64,000 nt of DNA, from the NCBI GenBank assembly GCA_024362935.1, contig JANCRA010000010.1, forward strand, positions 11,400,501-11,464,500. Reading direction: 5' to 3'. Within the stretch, counting starts at the first letter, position 1. Each line of letters opens with the position of its first letter. Under the pieces are notes generated by a model. It was not told where the DNA came from. It worked only from the letters and a program-made list of their open reading frames with translations, and made no database searches. Both the position numbers and the translations under genes were made by a program. This stretch comes from Setophaga petechia (taxonomy: Eukaryota; Chordata; Aves; Passeriformes; Parulidae). Shown here piece by piece: positions 14,377 to 27,397 of the stretch.

Positions 14377-15579
14377 AACAAGAAAGGAATACTAAGATGC
14401 CAAGTATCCTAAATTAAGTGGTACTGCTTGTGCCACCTATCACCACAGATGACAAGGTAAGCATTTTAAAAGCATGGTATATTGCCACTGAGTTGAGGTA
14501 GCAACTATCAATGCAGAGAATGTCAGACCCATAGTAAAACTATGACACAGAAGCAGCTTAACATTTACATTCCAATTAAAATTTCTGCAACTTATCAAAA
14601 ATATTTCAATAAAACATTTTTCAAAGAAAAAAAAGAAGTCAAAACCAATGCAAAATTATAGGTTAAAGAAAGGCTGTCTGGAATTTTTTTCTTCTAACAG
14701 AACAAACTGAATTTTTTTTCCAAATAGATTGAGGTTTAGAACAATAATAATACTTTTATCTGAAGACTTCAAAGTCACATGCAAAAAAATATATCACAGT
14801 AAACACAGGGTTGAAGGTTTTATAGAATTTCTACTGGCTTTTTTCCCCCTTCTTCTTTAAAAGAAATTTGTTTACTACCAGCCTTTGAAAAGCATAAAAG
14901 GGAGGAAACTATAGGGAAAAGAAGTAAAACTTTTACGTGTAAGGAACATTTGGAGCTTTGTGAGAAGGCTGGTTTTGACAGAATATGCGACATGTAGCCC
15001 AATGTGAGTAATATTAGATCTCAAATAAAAATCAGCCCATGAATATACATAATCCAAAAGGTAATTCTCCCAATCTCTGAAATGTAATGGAGCCACTCTA
15101 GATCACTGAGGCATGAATATTTACCGTATTCAGGCTTTACTGCTCTCGATCTGGGTTCAATTTTGCAAATTAAAATGAAGGCTCTGTGGATAGAGAGATT
15201 AAAGAAGAGCATCCCAAAGCCTGCCTGTTTGCTTGGTGTGGTAGCAGTGATCTGGTTACCCTTCTGTTGGGTTATTTCTTTTTACTTATTGGAGTAGTTC
15301 AAAAGCAATTGAGAGTGGAAAAGGAGGTCATTTTTGGGTCACAACCTTAGAGTTACAGGCTCACTAAGAAAAACAAACAGAGTGAACATAAAGCTGCATT
15401 TAAAAATAATGAAAAATACTATTTTCAACTCTTTTCACTTCTATTTTGAACGGCCAAGGGGAGAAATAAGAAAAAAGTTGTTTTGCTCATTTCTTTCTCA
15501 CGAACAAAGTTCTCCTGTCCTTTCTCTAAAATAAGCTTGTTAATAGAAGCCATGATTTATACAAAATGAAACAAAGGTG

Positions 15580-16130
15580 ATGAATAATTACTGAGAGATC
15601 TGGTAGGCTTCATTAGCTATGGCAAACGTTAACATTAATTGTGATGATTTGTACGTTTTCTAGGCAACGCATGGAATATAAATACAGCAGCACCCGGGTT
15701 CAATACAGCAAACAAGCAAACACAACACACACAGCAGTACAAATCAAATGATACAGTGCTACTCCTGGTGAATTCCTTCTACTAATTAGAATCAAAAAAA
15801 AGGCTACCTCTGCTAGGAGAAGAAAAGAAAATGAAATTAATTACGATCAGACAAGTATTTTTCGCAATACTTTTTAGTTTACGAAATAAAAAACAATTGG
15901 TATACAAAATCTTTATAGCTTTCCCTCGAGGCAGGATTTTTTTAGTGGCAAATTTTAAAGAGTTCAACTGGTAAGCAATTTTCTATTACAAGTCAGTAAC
16001 AGTGATTAAGATTAGACGAGTAAATTTATATCCTCTGCACTTTTGCAAGTCCTTAGGATATTTGCAAAATCTAAGCAGTTAAGTCTAGAGTAAAGAACAA
16101 ATGGATTTATCCCTACCACCTTGGCAAATT
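15580..16130. promoter_or_regulatory. Candidate conserved noncoding element in EEFSEC intron 4
   Basis: The stretch keeps scattered CpGs (ACGTT, TACG, TTCGCAA, TTACGAAA, CTCGAG, AGACGAG) in an AT-rich background and is dense in plausible factor sites: a homeodomain-type AATTAATTACG near 15836, and GTTTTCTAGGCAAC at 15655-15668 whose right half GGCAAC matches the RFX X-box. Such composition is common in vertebrate conserved enhancers. No alignment was possible, so conservation and activity are inference. Confidence 0.3.
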
Positions 16131-18171
16131 ATAGTAAGCTACTAAAGGAACAAAGCAGTACAGTGAAAGGTTTCATGCAGCAAAAATAAATTCTAATGCA
16201 AAGATACCTGGTAAAAAAAAGTCACATTTACAGTAATGATTCTGATTACTTCATTCAAATGCATCCAAGGGAAAATGGAGGCAAAAGGTCAGAAAAATGA
16301 ATGAAAAAAATTGGGGGAAGAATGAAGATAACTCTCTCTTCTGAAACTGGTGATAAAGGCAAAATGTAGTCGTCATCAGGTAACAAAAACGGCATTTACT
16401 ATATAGAGGTGCCATGTGATAGCTTAAGAAACAAGAAATTCACACTTTTTTGCTTCTGAGCTACGTCATGGTACCAAAGGGTTACTGTGCTTTGAAACCT
16501 TCACCAACAGCCTTACTAAACATTTAATATTTTTCTTTCTACTTTCTTAAAGGCCCCAGATGTGTTCCTGCAGATCAAAAGAGACCAACTTATAAAGTTA
16601 AACGAAATCAAGGGCTTTTGTTCCGAGGCATCATTGCTGAACTAATTATTCCTGGATGTTGTTTAATGAAAGAGCAGTGCCATATATTAAAACAGTTAAC
16701 AGGATGAGTTGTGTGAGTTATAGGAAAGGTCTGATCTGGGATTATAAATTTTAGGTTTTCTTCAAAGGAGATGAAACAAACTACTCACAACTCCCCAGTC
16801 CTTTCTGTCACTGAAAGGCTGAAATAAAAGAACCCAAAAATGTATCAAAGTTGAAATATCATTCCACATATTTATGCTTCCCTGAATGATAGAGAACTAA
16901 AGATGGGGGAGTTAAAAAACCTCCCGAGATTCTCTGAGATGGGGAAATGAAGATCTAAGTTATCCTGTCTATCCCCTGAATGCTACAAAGCACAAGTTAA
17001 AATAAATATTGTTAAGTCTTAGAAGAAACTTCATTTTAGACGTACACGTGCAAAACAAGAAAAGACTCCCATCTTAAAGCAACCCAACACAAATAGTTAC
17101 AAGAGCAATCAAGTATATTTATTATCAGGAAAAAAGGCAGGAGGGTAGGTAGACAAAGAGGTATTCCAGCATCAAATTATTAGCAGAACTAGATCTTTTA
17201 CATTATTCTCCAGCCCCCAACTGCTCTACTATTTTTGGTAAAATGCATATTTAACTATACTGTTACCTTACTGAGAGAAACAAAAGACTCTTAAGATCCC
17301 TAAGGACATCTCAGGCTAGGAAGGCAACTTTTCACTCTTATACATTCAGACAATAAACACTTTACTTCCCTACTGATAGTCTCTTCTGTGTTTGTATTTT
17401 ACAGCCTGACACAGGCCAACCCAACACTTGACACCCAATTAACAGACCTAGGAGCTGGAGGTCCGTATATTGATCACACTAAATGGGATTAGTGTGAAAT
17501 AAAAAGTTCAAAGGGTCTTGACCAAACTTCACCACAGCCCAGCTGTGACAGCTGCTATGAATTTGTGTATCCAGTGCCTCACGTTTTTATTAAGAGGGTT
17601 CTGGTGCACAAGAGTTTGCAGCAGCCTATGAGATCACGGAGGTTCACTAATAATGTCAGGCTCTGTAACTGCAGTGACTGACCAAAGAAAAAATCCTCTT
17701 GCTTGTTTGCATAGGTCTTTTTGATTAACTCATGAAAAGGGCCCTCACCTCTGATACAACAAGCACTTACAATAGACAAAGAGCTGGGACTTCTCTGCCT
17801 CTAAAGGATTTGTTAACTTGCTATGGAAGAGCTGTCCAATTTGAAAAACCCTAGGTGTGACTATATAAAATAAGTAATTCCCCATACATGCTGCAAGCAC
17901 ACCCAGAATATTCTGACAATGCCAGACAGGAGCTGTATTCAAATGATGCAAGTGCAAACTGTTATCTTCTAAACACTTCTGATCTTGTATTTGCCTAAAC
18001 CTTTCAACTGTCATCAGGTGAACAAATATTTCTATGTTTTGCACAAAGGCATTTCTTACTGGCAGTCCTATTGACATGATTTTTAAAACCTTCATTAAGA
18101 TCCAAAGAAATTACAACTATCATCAACATATTTTAGTATTTCTGAGTTACCTGTGTGTTATAGATCAGTAA

Positions 18172-18331
18172 TGTGATGGCTGGCTCTCACAATTAAGGGA
18201 TGAATATTATGTGTTTGTTAAGAGAAGCCCCATGCTCCCAGCACTGTCATTTTTCTTTATTCAGTCCTTTGTTATATTTTGTTAATATTTAATAAACCTT
18301 TAAAAGTTAAAAGTGAGCATCATTCCTCACA
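18172..18331 (+). mobile_element. Possible short solo LTR or LTR fragment
   Basis: The segment starts TGTGATGGCTGGCTCTCACA and ends CATTCCTCACA, so the ends TGTGA and TCACA are inverted copies. Near the 3' end is AATAAACC, a plausible polyadenylation signal followed by a T/A-rich tail, as in LTR R-U5 regions. The start and end resemble a songbird ERV LTR that I remember only loosely. Against it: no matching target-site duplication is seen in the flanks, and 160 bp is short for an LTR, so it would have to be internally deleted or decayed. Confidence 0.4.
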
Positions 18332-19448
18332 CTATGCAAACCCATTTCTTATTTAAAACAAGCATAATTCTCTAGTATCAAGTGTCACAGACACCACAGA
18401 AATCCAGGGCACCTCAGGGAAGGGAAGAAGCCCATTGGGCAGAGATGTGCAAGTACCACTGAGGTGCAGGGAATGCTCAATGGGATTCTCTTGGCTGATA
18501 CAACCTTTATCAAAATATTCACGATAAACTATGAACAAAATGCTATTTTCCTTTTGTTGGTGTTTTTATTTATTGATTTGTTTTAGAACATGCTCTATCA
18601 GAATATTTTCTGACAAATATCAGTTCTGGGCACTTTATATATATCAATGATGAGGAAACAGTCATCAGTCAGGAGAAAGATGGTAAATAGTTGTCAATTA
18701 ATAAATAATTTTAATCCATTATAGGCCTTTTAAAAGGAAGCTAGATGTGGGCTATGAGAGAACCTTAAAAATAGGGTCACTGGGGTTGCAACATGCACGT
18801 TTAACAGAGGAGACAGCTTCAGAGCCATCAGCAAGGACACCTGGCAGCAAATCACCAAGGACAGAAGCTTGGTAAAAATTATGGGAGCAACTTGAAACCT
18901 GTGAAAGAACAGCAGCCTGTTGGCACATAAAGGTATTTCACAGAGTAAAGAACAATTCTATATGAGGTATTGCAGCACACCAAAAACCAGCTTTTCATTT
19001 CCTTTTCGTTTTTTTTTCTATGTATTTCTCTTCTGCTCCATTTCTTTTCTCACAGGATCTGTCACTTCCTGTCCTTTGGGTCTCAGGACTGTAGCTGCTG
19101 AATCACACCTGCTGAGACAACCTTCACTAAAATGGCCAATTCATAGTAATTCAAACTGGGGTTCAAAATTAGTATCCCAGGACTGGGAGAAGATTTCCAT
19201 ATGACTGTCCTGCCTGTACTCAAGACTGTAAAACTGCAAGTGTCACTCCCTCCCAAGGCCAGAAAGCTAGAACCTTCTTTTTTAAAATTAAAGTTGAAAT
19301 TACATGTAATCCAAAGTGTGCAGGCCACAAAAAATTCTATGAGATGACTGAATCCAGTCCAAATAAGGTTATCTAGCAATGCAAAATCTTCCATTATTAG
19401 AAACTAGAGAGTTAGGGTTATGTGGTTGGATTTTTTCTCTGGTTGGGG

Positions 19449-19545
19449 GGGGCGCAACATATTTTAAAAAGTTTCATCAGATTTCTTGTTTGCATTTTCT
19501 CTTTGAGAGGGGGGCAACATATTTCAAAAATTTTCATCAGATTTT
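19449..19545. repeat. 60-bp-period local duplication
   Basis: Bases 19449-19485 recur at 19509-19545 with a few mismatches; the shared core includes GCAACATATTT and TTTCATCAGATTT, each copy preceded by a G run. The period is exactly 60, so the same peptide-like pattern appears twice in one open frame, but no protein family is recognised. Confidence 0.8.
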
Positions 19546-22500
19546 TCAAATGTACTTCTTCATGATCAGACTTCCTTATCTGCAGATTTTTTTCAACATA
19601 ATCACTAGCTCTCATAGCTCCAACATAGCAAAAAGCACTGTGCCTTCCTATGTTATCAGTTTATTTTCTCTGTGTTAAAAGTTGCATTAATGTCCACCTA
19701 CAGCAAATAGAAACATAGAAGATAGATCACAGTGAAACTGCAACATTCAGTTACCTGGAGACTGCATAAAGATATAATTTGGGATGCACCATCCCAGCCC
19801 TGTATGACTTTTCTAACACAATCCAAGGGGCTTGAAAAGAAAATATAATTTCATTGGAAGTGACTGAGCACATTTTGGAAGCAAAATGGCAACTAGAAAA
19901 GCCTATGACTAAGTCCAGAGTGAATCTGAAACTAAAACCCGACCGTATCAATTGAAAGAAAAACGTCAATGTTAGAAACTCTGGCTACTGCAGCCAATGC
20001 TCATTAGAGGAAATTAAGTCAGCAAGTTGGTACAACTGGTGGAAGTTTTATCACTGTCCTTCAACAGCAGGAGTGCAGGAAAGATAATTTAAACAGAGAT
20101 GAGGCCAAAGATAAACAGAAAAATTAGAAAAGCTTTTAACTTGGCCAGCATGCCACGTTTCTCAAGACTCTCTAAGGAGATTCCTGCTCCAAACTGAAGA
20201 GACCAAGCTTCAAGAATCAGTAAAACAAAAATGAAAAAAAATGTACATGCAATATTTAAGCATACATTTTTATCCCACTGGCTCTAGATTATATGTGTAA
20301 CATATGTCCAATTCCTATTCATTCAGAAAATAAGATTTAGGGGAGAAAAGTTTTTACCTAAAGTTCGAGAAAACAGCTGCCATTAGTCACTTAACATTTT
20401 CACTTTTCTGTCTTTCTTAAAAGGCAAAATATCACGGTACCACTGAAATATTCTCTGGTCAGCCATCATCATTTTTTGCATCCCTTTTGGATATCATATT
20501 TTAAGACTATGATAGTTTTTTCTCCCTTTTCCTACAAAAGGTATGTACCAAATTGCCTTTGGGGTTTTTAATTTTATAAAAATGGGATAAATTGCACACA
20601 CTGTTTAGAAAACATCCCATCCCCTTACTTTTATGAAAATATTATTTAAAATCCCAGAGGGATGCCAATATTTAACAAAAAGCATAGGGTTAGCCTATTA
20701 GGATACCAAATCTGACAAGTTATCTAAGGCAAAGACTTATTGCAGTCCTTTCAGAAGAAAAACACAAAATCCCAGTACCTTACCGACCATGCAACAATCA
20801 AAATGAGGTTGCAATGAATTCCAGTCTAACCCTCAATAGTGGATTCCAGTCACCATGCTCACAGGAGAAGGAAAAATATTGACAAAACATAACACCATTT
20901 TTTCAGATAAAGTAGTAAATGCTGCCACAGAAAACACTGCACAGATGTAAATCTACAAAGAAAATCAGGTTCCCACTCAAAAACTTCACTCTTTTCAGTC
21001 TTGTTAGACCCCTGGTACATGAAGGGATGAGCTCTCACTCTGCACAGACTCAAGGGAATGAAAGAAGGATGCTAATGTGAGGTTTAGCAGCAAATAAATA
21101 GCTTTGCTGTTATAAATTTTAGTAGAAACATTATTAGTTAAACTTAGTGGGCTTTGTGGTTTAGTATACATTCAGCAGAAGTCATTTTTCTACAAGCCTT
21201 TAGCTCCATCTGCTGACTTTTAATATTAAAAATAATTGATGAGGTTGAAAACGCTCATGTTTTTGGAACACGTAAATCACCTACATTTTGTAAGTGTGGT
21301 TCAAAAGGTACAACTAAATACCCCAAGTGTGTGGTCCTGTAAATCTGTCTGTTAGAATTACCTTGAAGCAACAACATTCCAGCTCTGAGGAGAAGGTACC
21401 TGAGTGAGCCTTGGATGTACAAGAGGTAAACAAGTCTTGTTTGGGAGAATGGCTGGAATCAGCTTTAAACAACAGGTAGACATCTGGAGGTTTATATCAC
21501 AGACTCACCCAGCAATTAAATACAAACCTGAGAAGTGAGATTCTGAGCAAACTAATAAAAAGAATGAAAAATCTACAACGCAGCCCTTGTGAAAGCTCCC
21601 TGAAGACATTTGCTCAACACCTGCCTGTGCTGGTTTCAGCTTCTCCCACTTGCAGAGAGATGTCTGCTTCAAAGAAACTAAAGCTTGTTTTATTTATGAA
21701 CAAATAAAAAAAGATAAAAAATAACTCTGCAGGTTCAAAAGCACACATATTTGCCTGTTCTAACTCTGATTTATTTTTCATTATTGTAGAATTCTGATCA
21801 TTATCAGAGCACTACAAACTAGGTAGAACTGCTACATGAAAAATTGCATATGAGAAATGCATCTAATATGCTCTTTAAATGTAACAGGGGGACAGTCTTA
21901 GACCCAAAAACCCCCACATTTATGATAATTCATTGGCCTTTTTTATAATTAAACAACTAAATCCATCACTAAATCACAGCAATCTGCTTTATATTAACAC
22001 TGAGCTCTCGTGGCTGCAAATTATTTGAGTGGTAACTGGGATAACAGCACCTCTGGGAATTTGTTTTCCTTTGTGACTTGAACTTTTAGTATCTATATTA
22101 GAAAAATCTAACAACCACTCTCACAACCACCCCCCACAAAAAACAAAAACCCCCTACACACTCAGCTTCCAAGACCTGCTGTGACATCTCTGTGCACTCT
22201 GAAACTTTCCTGTTGCTATCAGTGTAAGAGATACATTCAGCCTCTCAAACCAAATCCCACTTGTTGCAATTGCTGCATATGGAGCAGATTTTTTTCTTTT
22301 CACATGCTGTTCTTAGTTTCTTTATCAACCTATTGGAATCTTAGTAGCTGACTTACAAACACAGGTAAAAAAAATAGATGGAATAAATTATGTTAGCAAG
22401 GGGATTTAAACACAGAATGAAATCTTAACTTTGTTAAAGCTAAGATTAAACAGAATCTGAAACAGATCCTAAAGCTCAATCTTTATCACAAAAAAGACTC

Positions 22501-23520
22501 ATTTTCATAGCTTCCTAGGAAAAAACCAAACAACTCTTCTGAAATAAAAATATAAAAATCCCTCTTACATACAGCACATGTCACAGATACTGTAGTTTCC
22601 AAAAAGTTTATTTTAAAACTGTTAAATGTTTATAATGTCACCTTTCGATCCAAGACTGAACCTAAGAAATCCACTATTTTCAAAAACGTAAAACACAGGA
22701 ATCCAAATTCTGAACAAAGATTACCAATGAATGTTAATGACCTACAAAACATTAGGAAGATACAAGACCCATTTCTACCTGCCCAGATATAGGTATGGCT
22801 CCAATAGGCTTAAAATTATATTTATGTAAATACACTGAGGCAAATTATCACCACACAACTGAGATTGAGGGAGACATTAATGAAAACTTAAAATATAATC
22901 ACATTTAAACATAAGTCTAACTTGAAAATTAGCAAGGAAAATCAGCAAGAAAATCAGCAGGTACTTTAAAGCAGTTCACATAACTACAAAAATTTAAATC
23001 ACATCAGTGAGTTCCCTGTTGAAGTGTATCTAAATCCTGACTCAGATAAAAAGCCCTAGTGTCAGCATCACTAGATGGCATGGAAAAAATGAAAGGCAGG
23101 ATTAAAACTTCATTTCTAGCTGATCAGAAAGGACATTGTCCATCAGGGACAACAAAGTAATGTAAAAGCAAGAGCAGTAATACAACGTTTGATTTGAGCA
23201 TTACTCTCACTGTGCCAGAAAACGTGAATGTTATGGATTCAGAATAACATTAACTCAGCCCACTCCTCATTCTGGATATCTAAAGGCATGTTTTTACAAC
23301 TGTTTGTAATGTATGTGTCACATGGACTAAGTCTTTCTTGTGAGTCACACTATAACCACAAAACTATGCCTGAGCATTAACTTTTCTTTCTCCCCTACTC
23401 CATTTAAATCTGACGTAAAAACTTCTTTGCCTATCTCTTTCCCCATATATGCACCTTCAAAGCATCTTGCCAATACTGAACATATGAAACCCTCAGACAA
23501 GAATTAGAACCACCCTTATT

Positions 23521-23620
23521 TAAAGAAACAAAACAAGCAAAAACCCCAAACCCCCATCCTTCTGAAAATAAAAAACAAAAATTCACAAACAAAAAAGAAA
23601 ACCAAAAACCCACAAACCAA
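23521..23620. repeat. A/C-rich low-complexity run
   Basis: Interspersed AAACAAA, AAACCCC and ACCAAAAACCC words on the plus strand, the complementary pattern of the G/T-rich run near 14.3 kb. Confidence 0.75.
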
Positions 23621-26600
23621 CTGAATAGAACCCTTACCTTCTCATTCTTATTTGTGTTTTTACTAGAGAATTACTGTCTTTTTTCCAAAAATACTGCTTC
23701 ATTTCCTACCAAAAACATCCCTTTAAGAAAAAGCACCTCAATGTTTCTAGTAATTCCCCAAATTAGTTCAGCATACACATGTTTTACAGAGGTGGAGGCA
23801 GATGAAGCCACAATTGCCTTCCCTAAAAATCGTCTCCTTACTCTTATAAACCCCATTCTCTCTATTCCCAACAGTAAATCTCAAGTTGTGAAAAAATTCC
23901 CCCCTGCCACAAAGACTTTAAAATCTCCAAGGACCTCTCCAGAAGTGCAGGCAGAGCGTGTGATCTCAGCTCTGACAACCAGGGGTGTGCTACCTGCACA
24001 GATCACACATCTGGAAAGCTGATTTAAAAATGGAACTTCAACAACCTCCACAGAAAGGATGAGTAGGCAGGAAAAGTGAAGATGAAAACAAAGCAAAGAC
24101 AAGTAAAGGAAAGACCTGAAAAAAACCCAAACATTTGTACAATGAAAAAGTGTTTGACCACAATTGTATTTTAGAACTTCTGACTAATCTGTTAGTGCTT
24201 TCTGCAAGAAAGAAAAGCAGACACTGAGATTTCTAACAACTCAGGAATTTTCCACCCTTTTGCTACTATTTAGGGAAATACATGCCCAAAAAATATTAAC
24301 ACACCAGAATAAATGATGCTGAACTTCAGTGTCTGAGTAACATCTCAGACTCACCAGAGGGCTCAGAATAAGTAGAATAAGTTGGGGCCTCACTCTGTAT
24401 CCCTATTTTGGAGAACTTTCTCCACCTCAACCCTTAAGAGATTAAAGACCTACCCTGGGGTGAGGATATCTAATAACCTCCTCTAGACCCAAACAACAGA
24501 GCAGCCCTTGACAAGGCTGGAAAGAAGCATTAATATCAGGGTCCTTGCCACTTTAATACACTTTGTACACACGACTGCTTTTCCCCAAACAAGAACATCA
24601 TGCCAGCAACAGAAAGGGAACGATTGAAACAGAAACATATGTTATACAAAACATTATTCTTGTTCAATAACCACTTGACTCCAACTCCCTCCTAAAATTG
24701 AATGCAAAATAGTTCACAGTGGGATTCACTGTTGTATTTTATTTTATTTTACAAAGATCTGCATTTAGACAAAACCAACTGGTGTTGCTGTGCTCTGACT
24801 CAAGGCCAAACTGGAGATTTATTTTATGTATTGACACTTATTCTAATCCTTTAGTAAAAATACACACTTTCAAGCTTCTCTTTTTTCTGTGGTTTTGTTT
24901 TGAGTGTTTGTGGTATACCTGCATATTCCTCACTCCCTCAAGACTTTAAATTGTCAACTAATCTCCACCAGCAGGACTGACATCTTCAATTAGGCAAGAA
25001 AATATCTCATGAATAATATACATATTTCAAAAATGAACTTATTCATAACAGTACATATTTTCTTCTTAAGCCACCATTTAACTTTTTGCTGTCCTATGTA
25101 CTAGATATTGCACATCAGATAAAAAACTCCTCTAGGGATGCTTAGCATAACAGTCTATTGAAATTCATCACATAATTAATATTAAGAAAAAGCAACTACA
25201 ACATAGTAATTGAAACTGAGAAAACAAAAACAAATAAGTTAAAGGAATACCAAGAAAGAGCAGAAAAACTTCTAGACATTCTGAAGCCCCCCACAAAACT
25301 TACATGACAAAAAATTTCTGACTTGCTTTCCATACCTCTATCCCCTTTCTGTTGAAGAAAAAACCTTGACAGCCATATATATACACTGGGGTTATTTATT
25401 TCCATGAGTTAATCTGTTCTCATGGCTGATTTCTGCCACCTAAACTGCACAAGGATTAAGGCCACCTCTGCTATTCTTCTGCAGAACCTATTACATACCC
25501 CATAGACATATATTGAGGGAATATAACTTAAATACAGGTTGCCTAGAGAGGAACAGCTCGATTAGTAAATCTTTCACAAAGAACTGACAGTTTTTAAGTC
25601 TACAATTTTAGTATTTAAAAATGTATTAGCTAAAGAGACTCTTTAAAAGGCTATCTGAGATTTCCTTGCTATTTCTAAAGTGTGAAATGTTTATTCTTGA
25701 TTATTTATTCATTAGAGAAGAAAGAAAGAGAAGCCAATTTTATGTCATATGCTTTGAAGCTAATCTTTACTCCCATGAAGAGCCTGGGAGTTTGCAGCTT
25801 TCATTTCAGACAGTTGCAAATGGAAATCTGTATCTAGGCATTCATATCATGTTCATCACAGCACTATCTGGGCAGCTAAACTAATTATAGCATTCCAGCT
25901 GATACTGTAAATATTGGCTCTCTCTAGCATTAACTTTTCCTATTCAAGCTGCACCAACTATTATAACATGAAGTGATGGGAATATTTTAGTGAAAAGATG
26001 CATCTCACATTTAGTTTCAGCAATACATGTTATTGTCACAGGCATACGATGACAGATGCAGGTGATGAGATGACTAAACACTTAAAAGAGAAAAGTAAAT
26101 TCTCGCAAAGTTTTCATGGCAGTATCAAAGAATAAAATGTAGAGACTTCTCTAAGTGAAGCCCTCTCAGAAACACAGTACAAGGCATGAAATCCAGAGGA
26201 CATCCTATGGTGTTATAGCAATACTTCAAGAAAGTACTCTGGTAATAGAGTAAATACAGATTTCTGGGCAGTTATGCACTAATCCATTTTCTTTTGTCTC
26301 TGGGTCATATTTATTTTCAGCAGCATTGGTTAAGTAATGTTTTCAATATTCACATCCTTTCTTTGCCAGTGGCCAGAGCTGAGCAGAACTTTATAACTTA
26401 CAGACCACAGCTTAGTTAATGTGGCACTTGCTGAGCTGTTCTGCTTCTAAAAGCCTCATCAAATGAGCAATTGTACTGTGTATGGATGACCAAGGAAGAA
26501 GAGTGATATTCCCTCCCTTCATTCTGATTACTGAAATTTTGCCAAAGCCTCCAGCACTTGAATCTGAATATTTAAAACATGAGAGCTCTGCTCTGCCCTA

Positions 26601-27348
26601 ACTAAGCCTTCTAATAAAGTTAAATTCCCTGCAGCAATGCCATGTGAAGGCTGTGTGCACCATACAGGAGGTTACCTTCCCAATTACTATTCAAGCATCC
26701 CACTAAGATTCCTGCTCCAACTGTTTGAACGTGGATGTGGGTCTGCTTTCCATTAAACTGCACTGAGAACAATTCTACCTGATAAATTAAGAGAAATAAA
26801 AATAAAGTTAATGACCTGGCAGCAGCAATGCTTAAGCAAACAAGTTATGCAAACACAATCCAGCCATCCTTTGCTTTAAGGAGTTACCCTGAAGTAAAAC
26901 AAAAAGGCATTTGGATGAAACTTGTGACTACTACAGCAATGCCCAATAAGTGAGTTCCAAACTGATCTTGAACCCCAGGGTACACAATGCCAAGAACACA
27001 ACACTTGATCCCTGGAGCTGCAATGGTTCAACAGGAAAGATGTTACCTGCAAAGTCCCAGGATAACATGTGCCTTTTTGTTCAGCTGCATCCCAGTCACA
27101 GCTCAAAACTGCAACAGCAGATGGGAAAATGCAAGAAGAAAAAAGTTTCTTCAATCTCTGGTATAAGTAGAAAAGACTTTGAAGAGCAAACACTGAGACT
27201 GGAAAAGAAGCTAGAAATGGACAAAAAAGCACAGGCAGGAGAAAAAGTAGAGTGAGCAGACACAGAAAGTTGAGACAATACAGAAAAATCTAGATGTCAC
27301 GAGTAGCTCATTAGAGTTTTCTTTTCAACCTCACTTTGGAGCGACAAA

Positions 27349-27397
27349 CCTGTTGTTATCAAATAGCAAAAGTCCTGTTGTTATCACCTAGCAAAGT
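27349..27397. repeat. 25-bp tandem duplication
   Basis: CCTGTTGTTATC followed by an AGCAAAGT-type end occurs at 27349-27373 and again at 27374-27397, with the middle three bases changed from AAA-type to ACC-type and one A lost. The copies directly adjoin. Confidence 0.8.

Noticed and set aside
15690..15720. CCCGGGTTCAATAC, which resembles a tRNA B box.
   Set aside because: No A box at the right distance and no acceptor stem can be folded around it.
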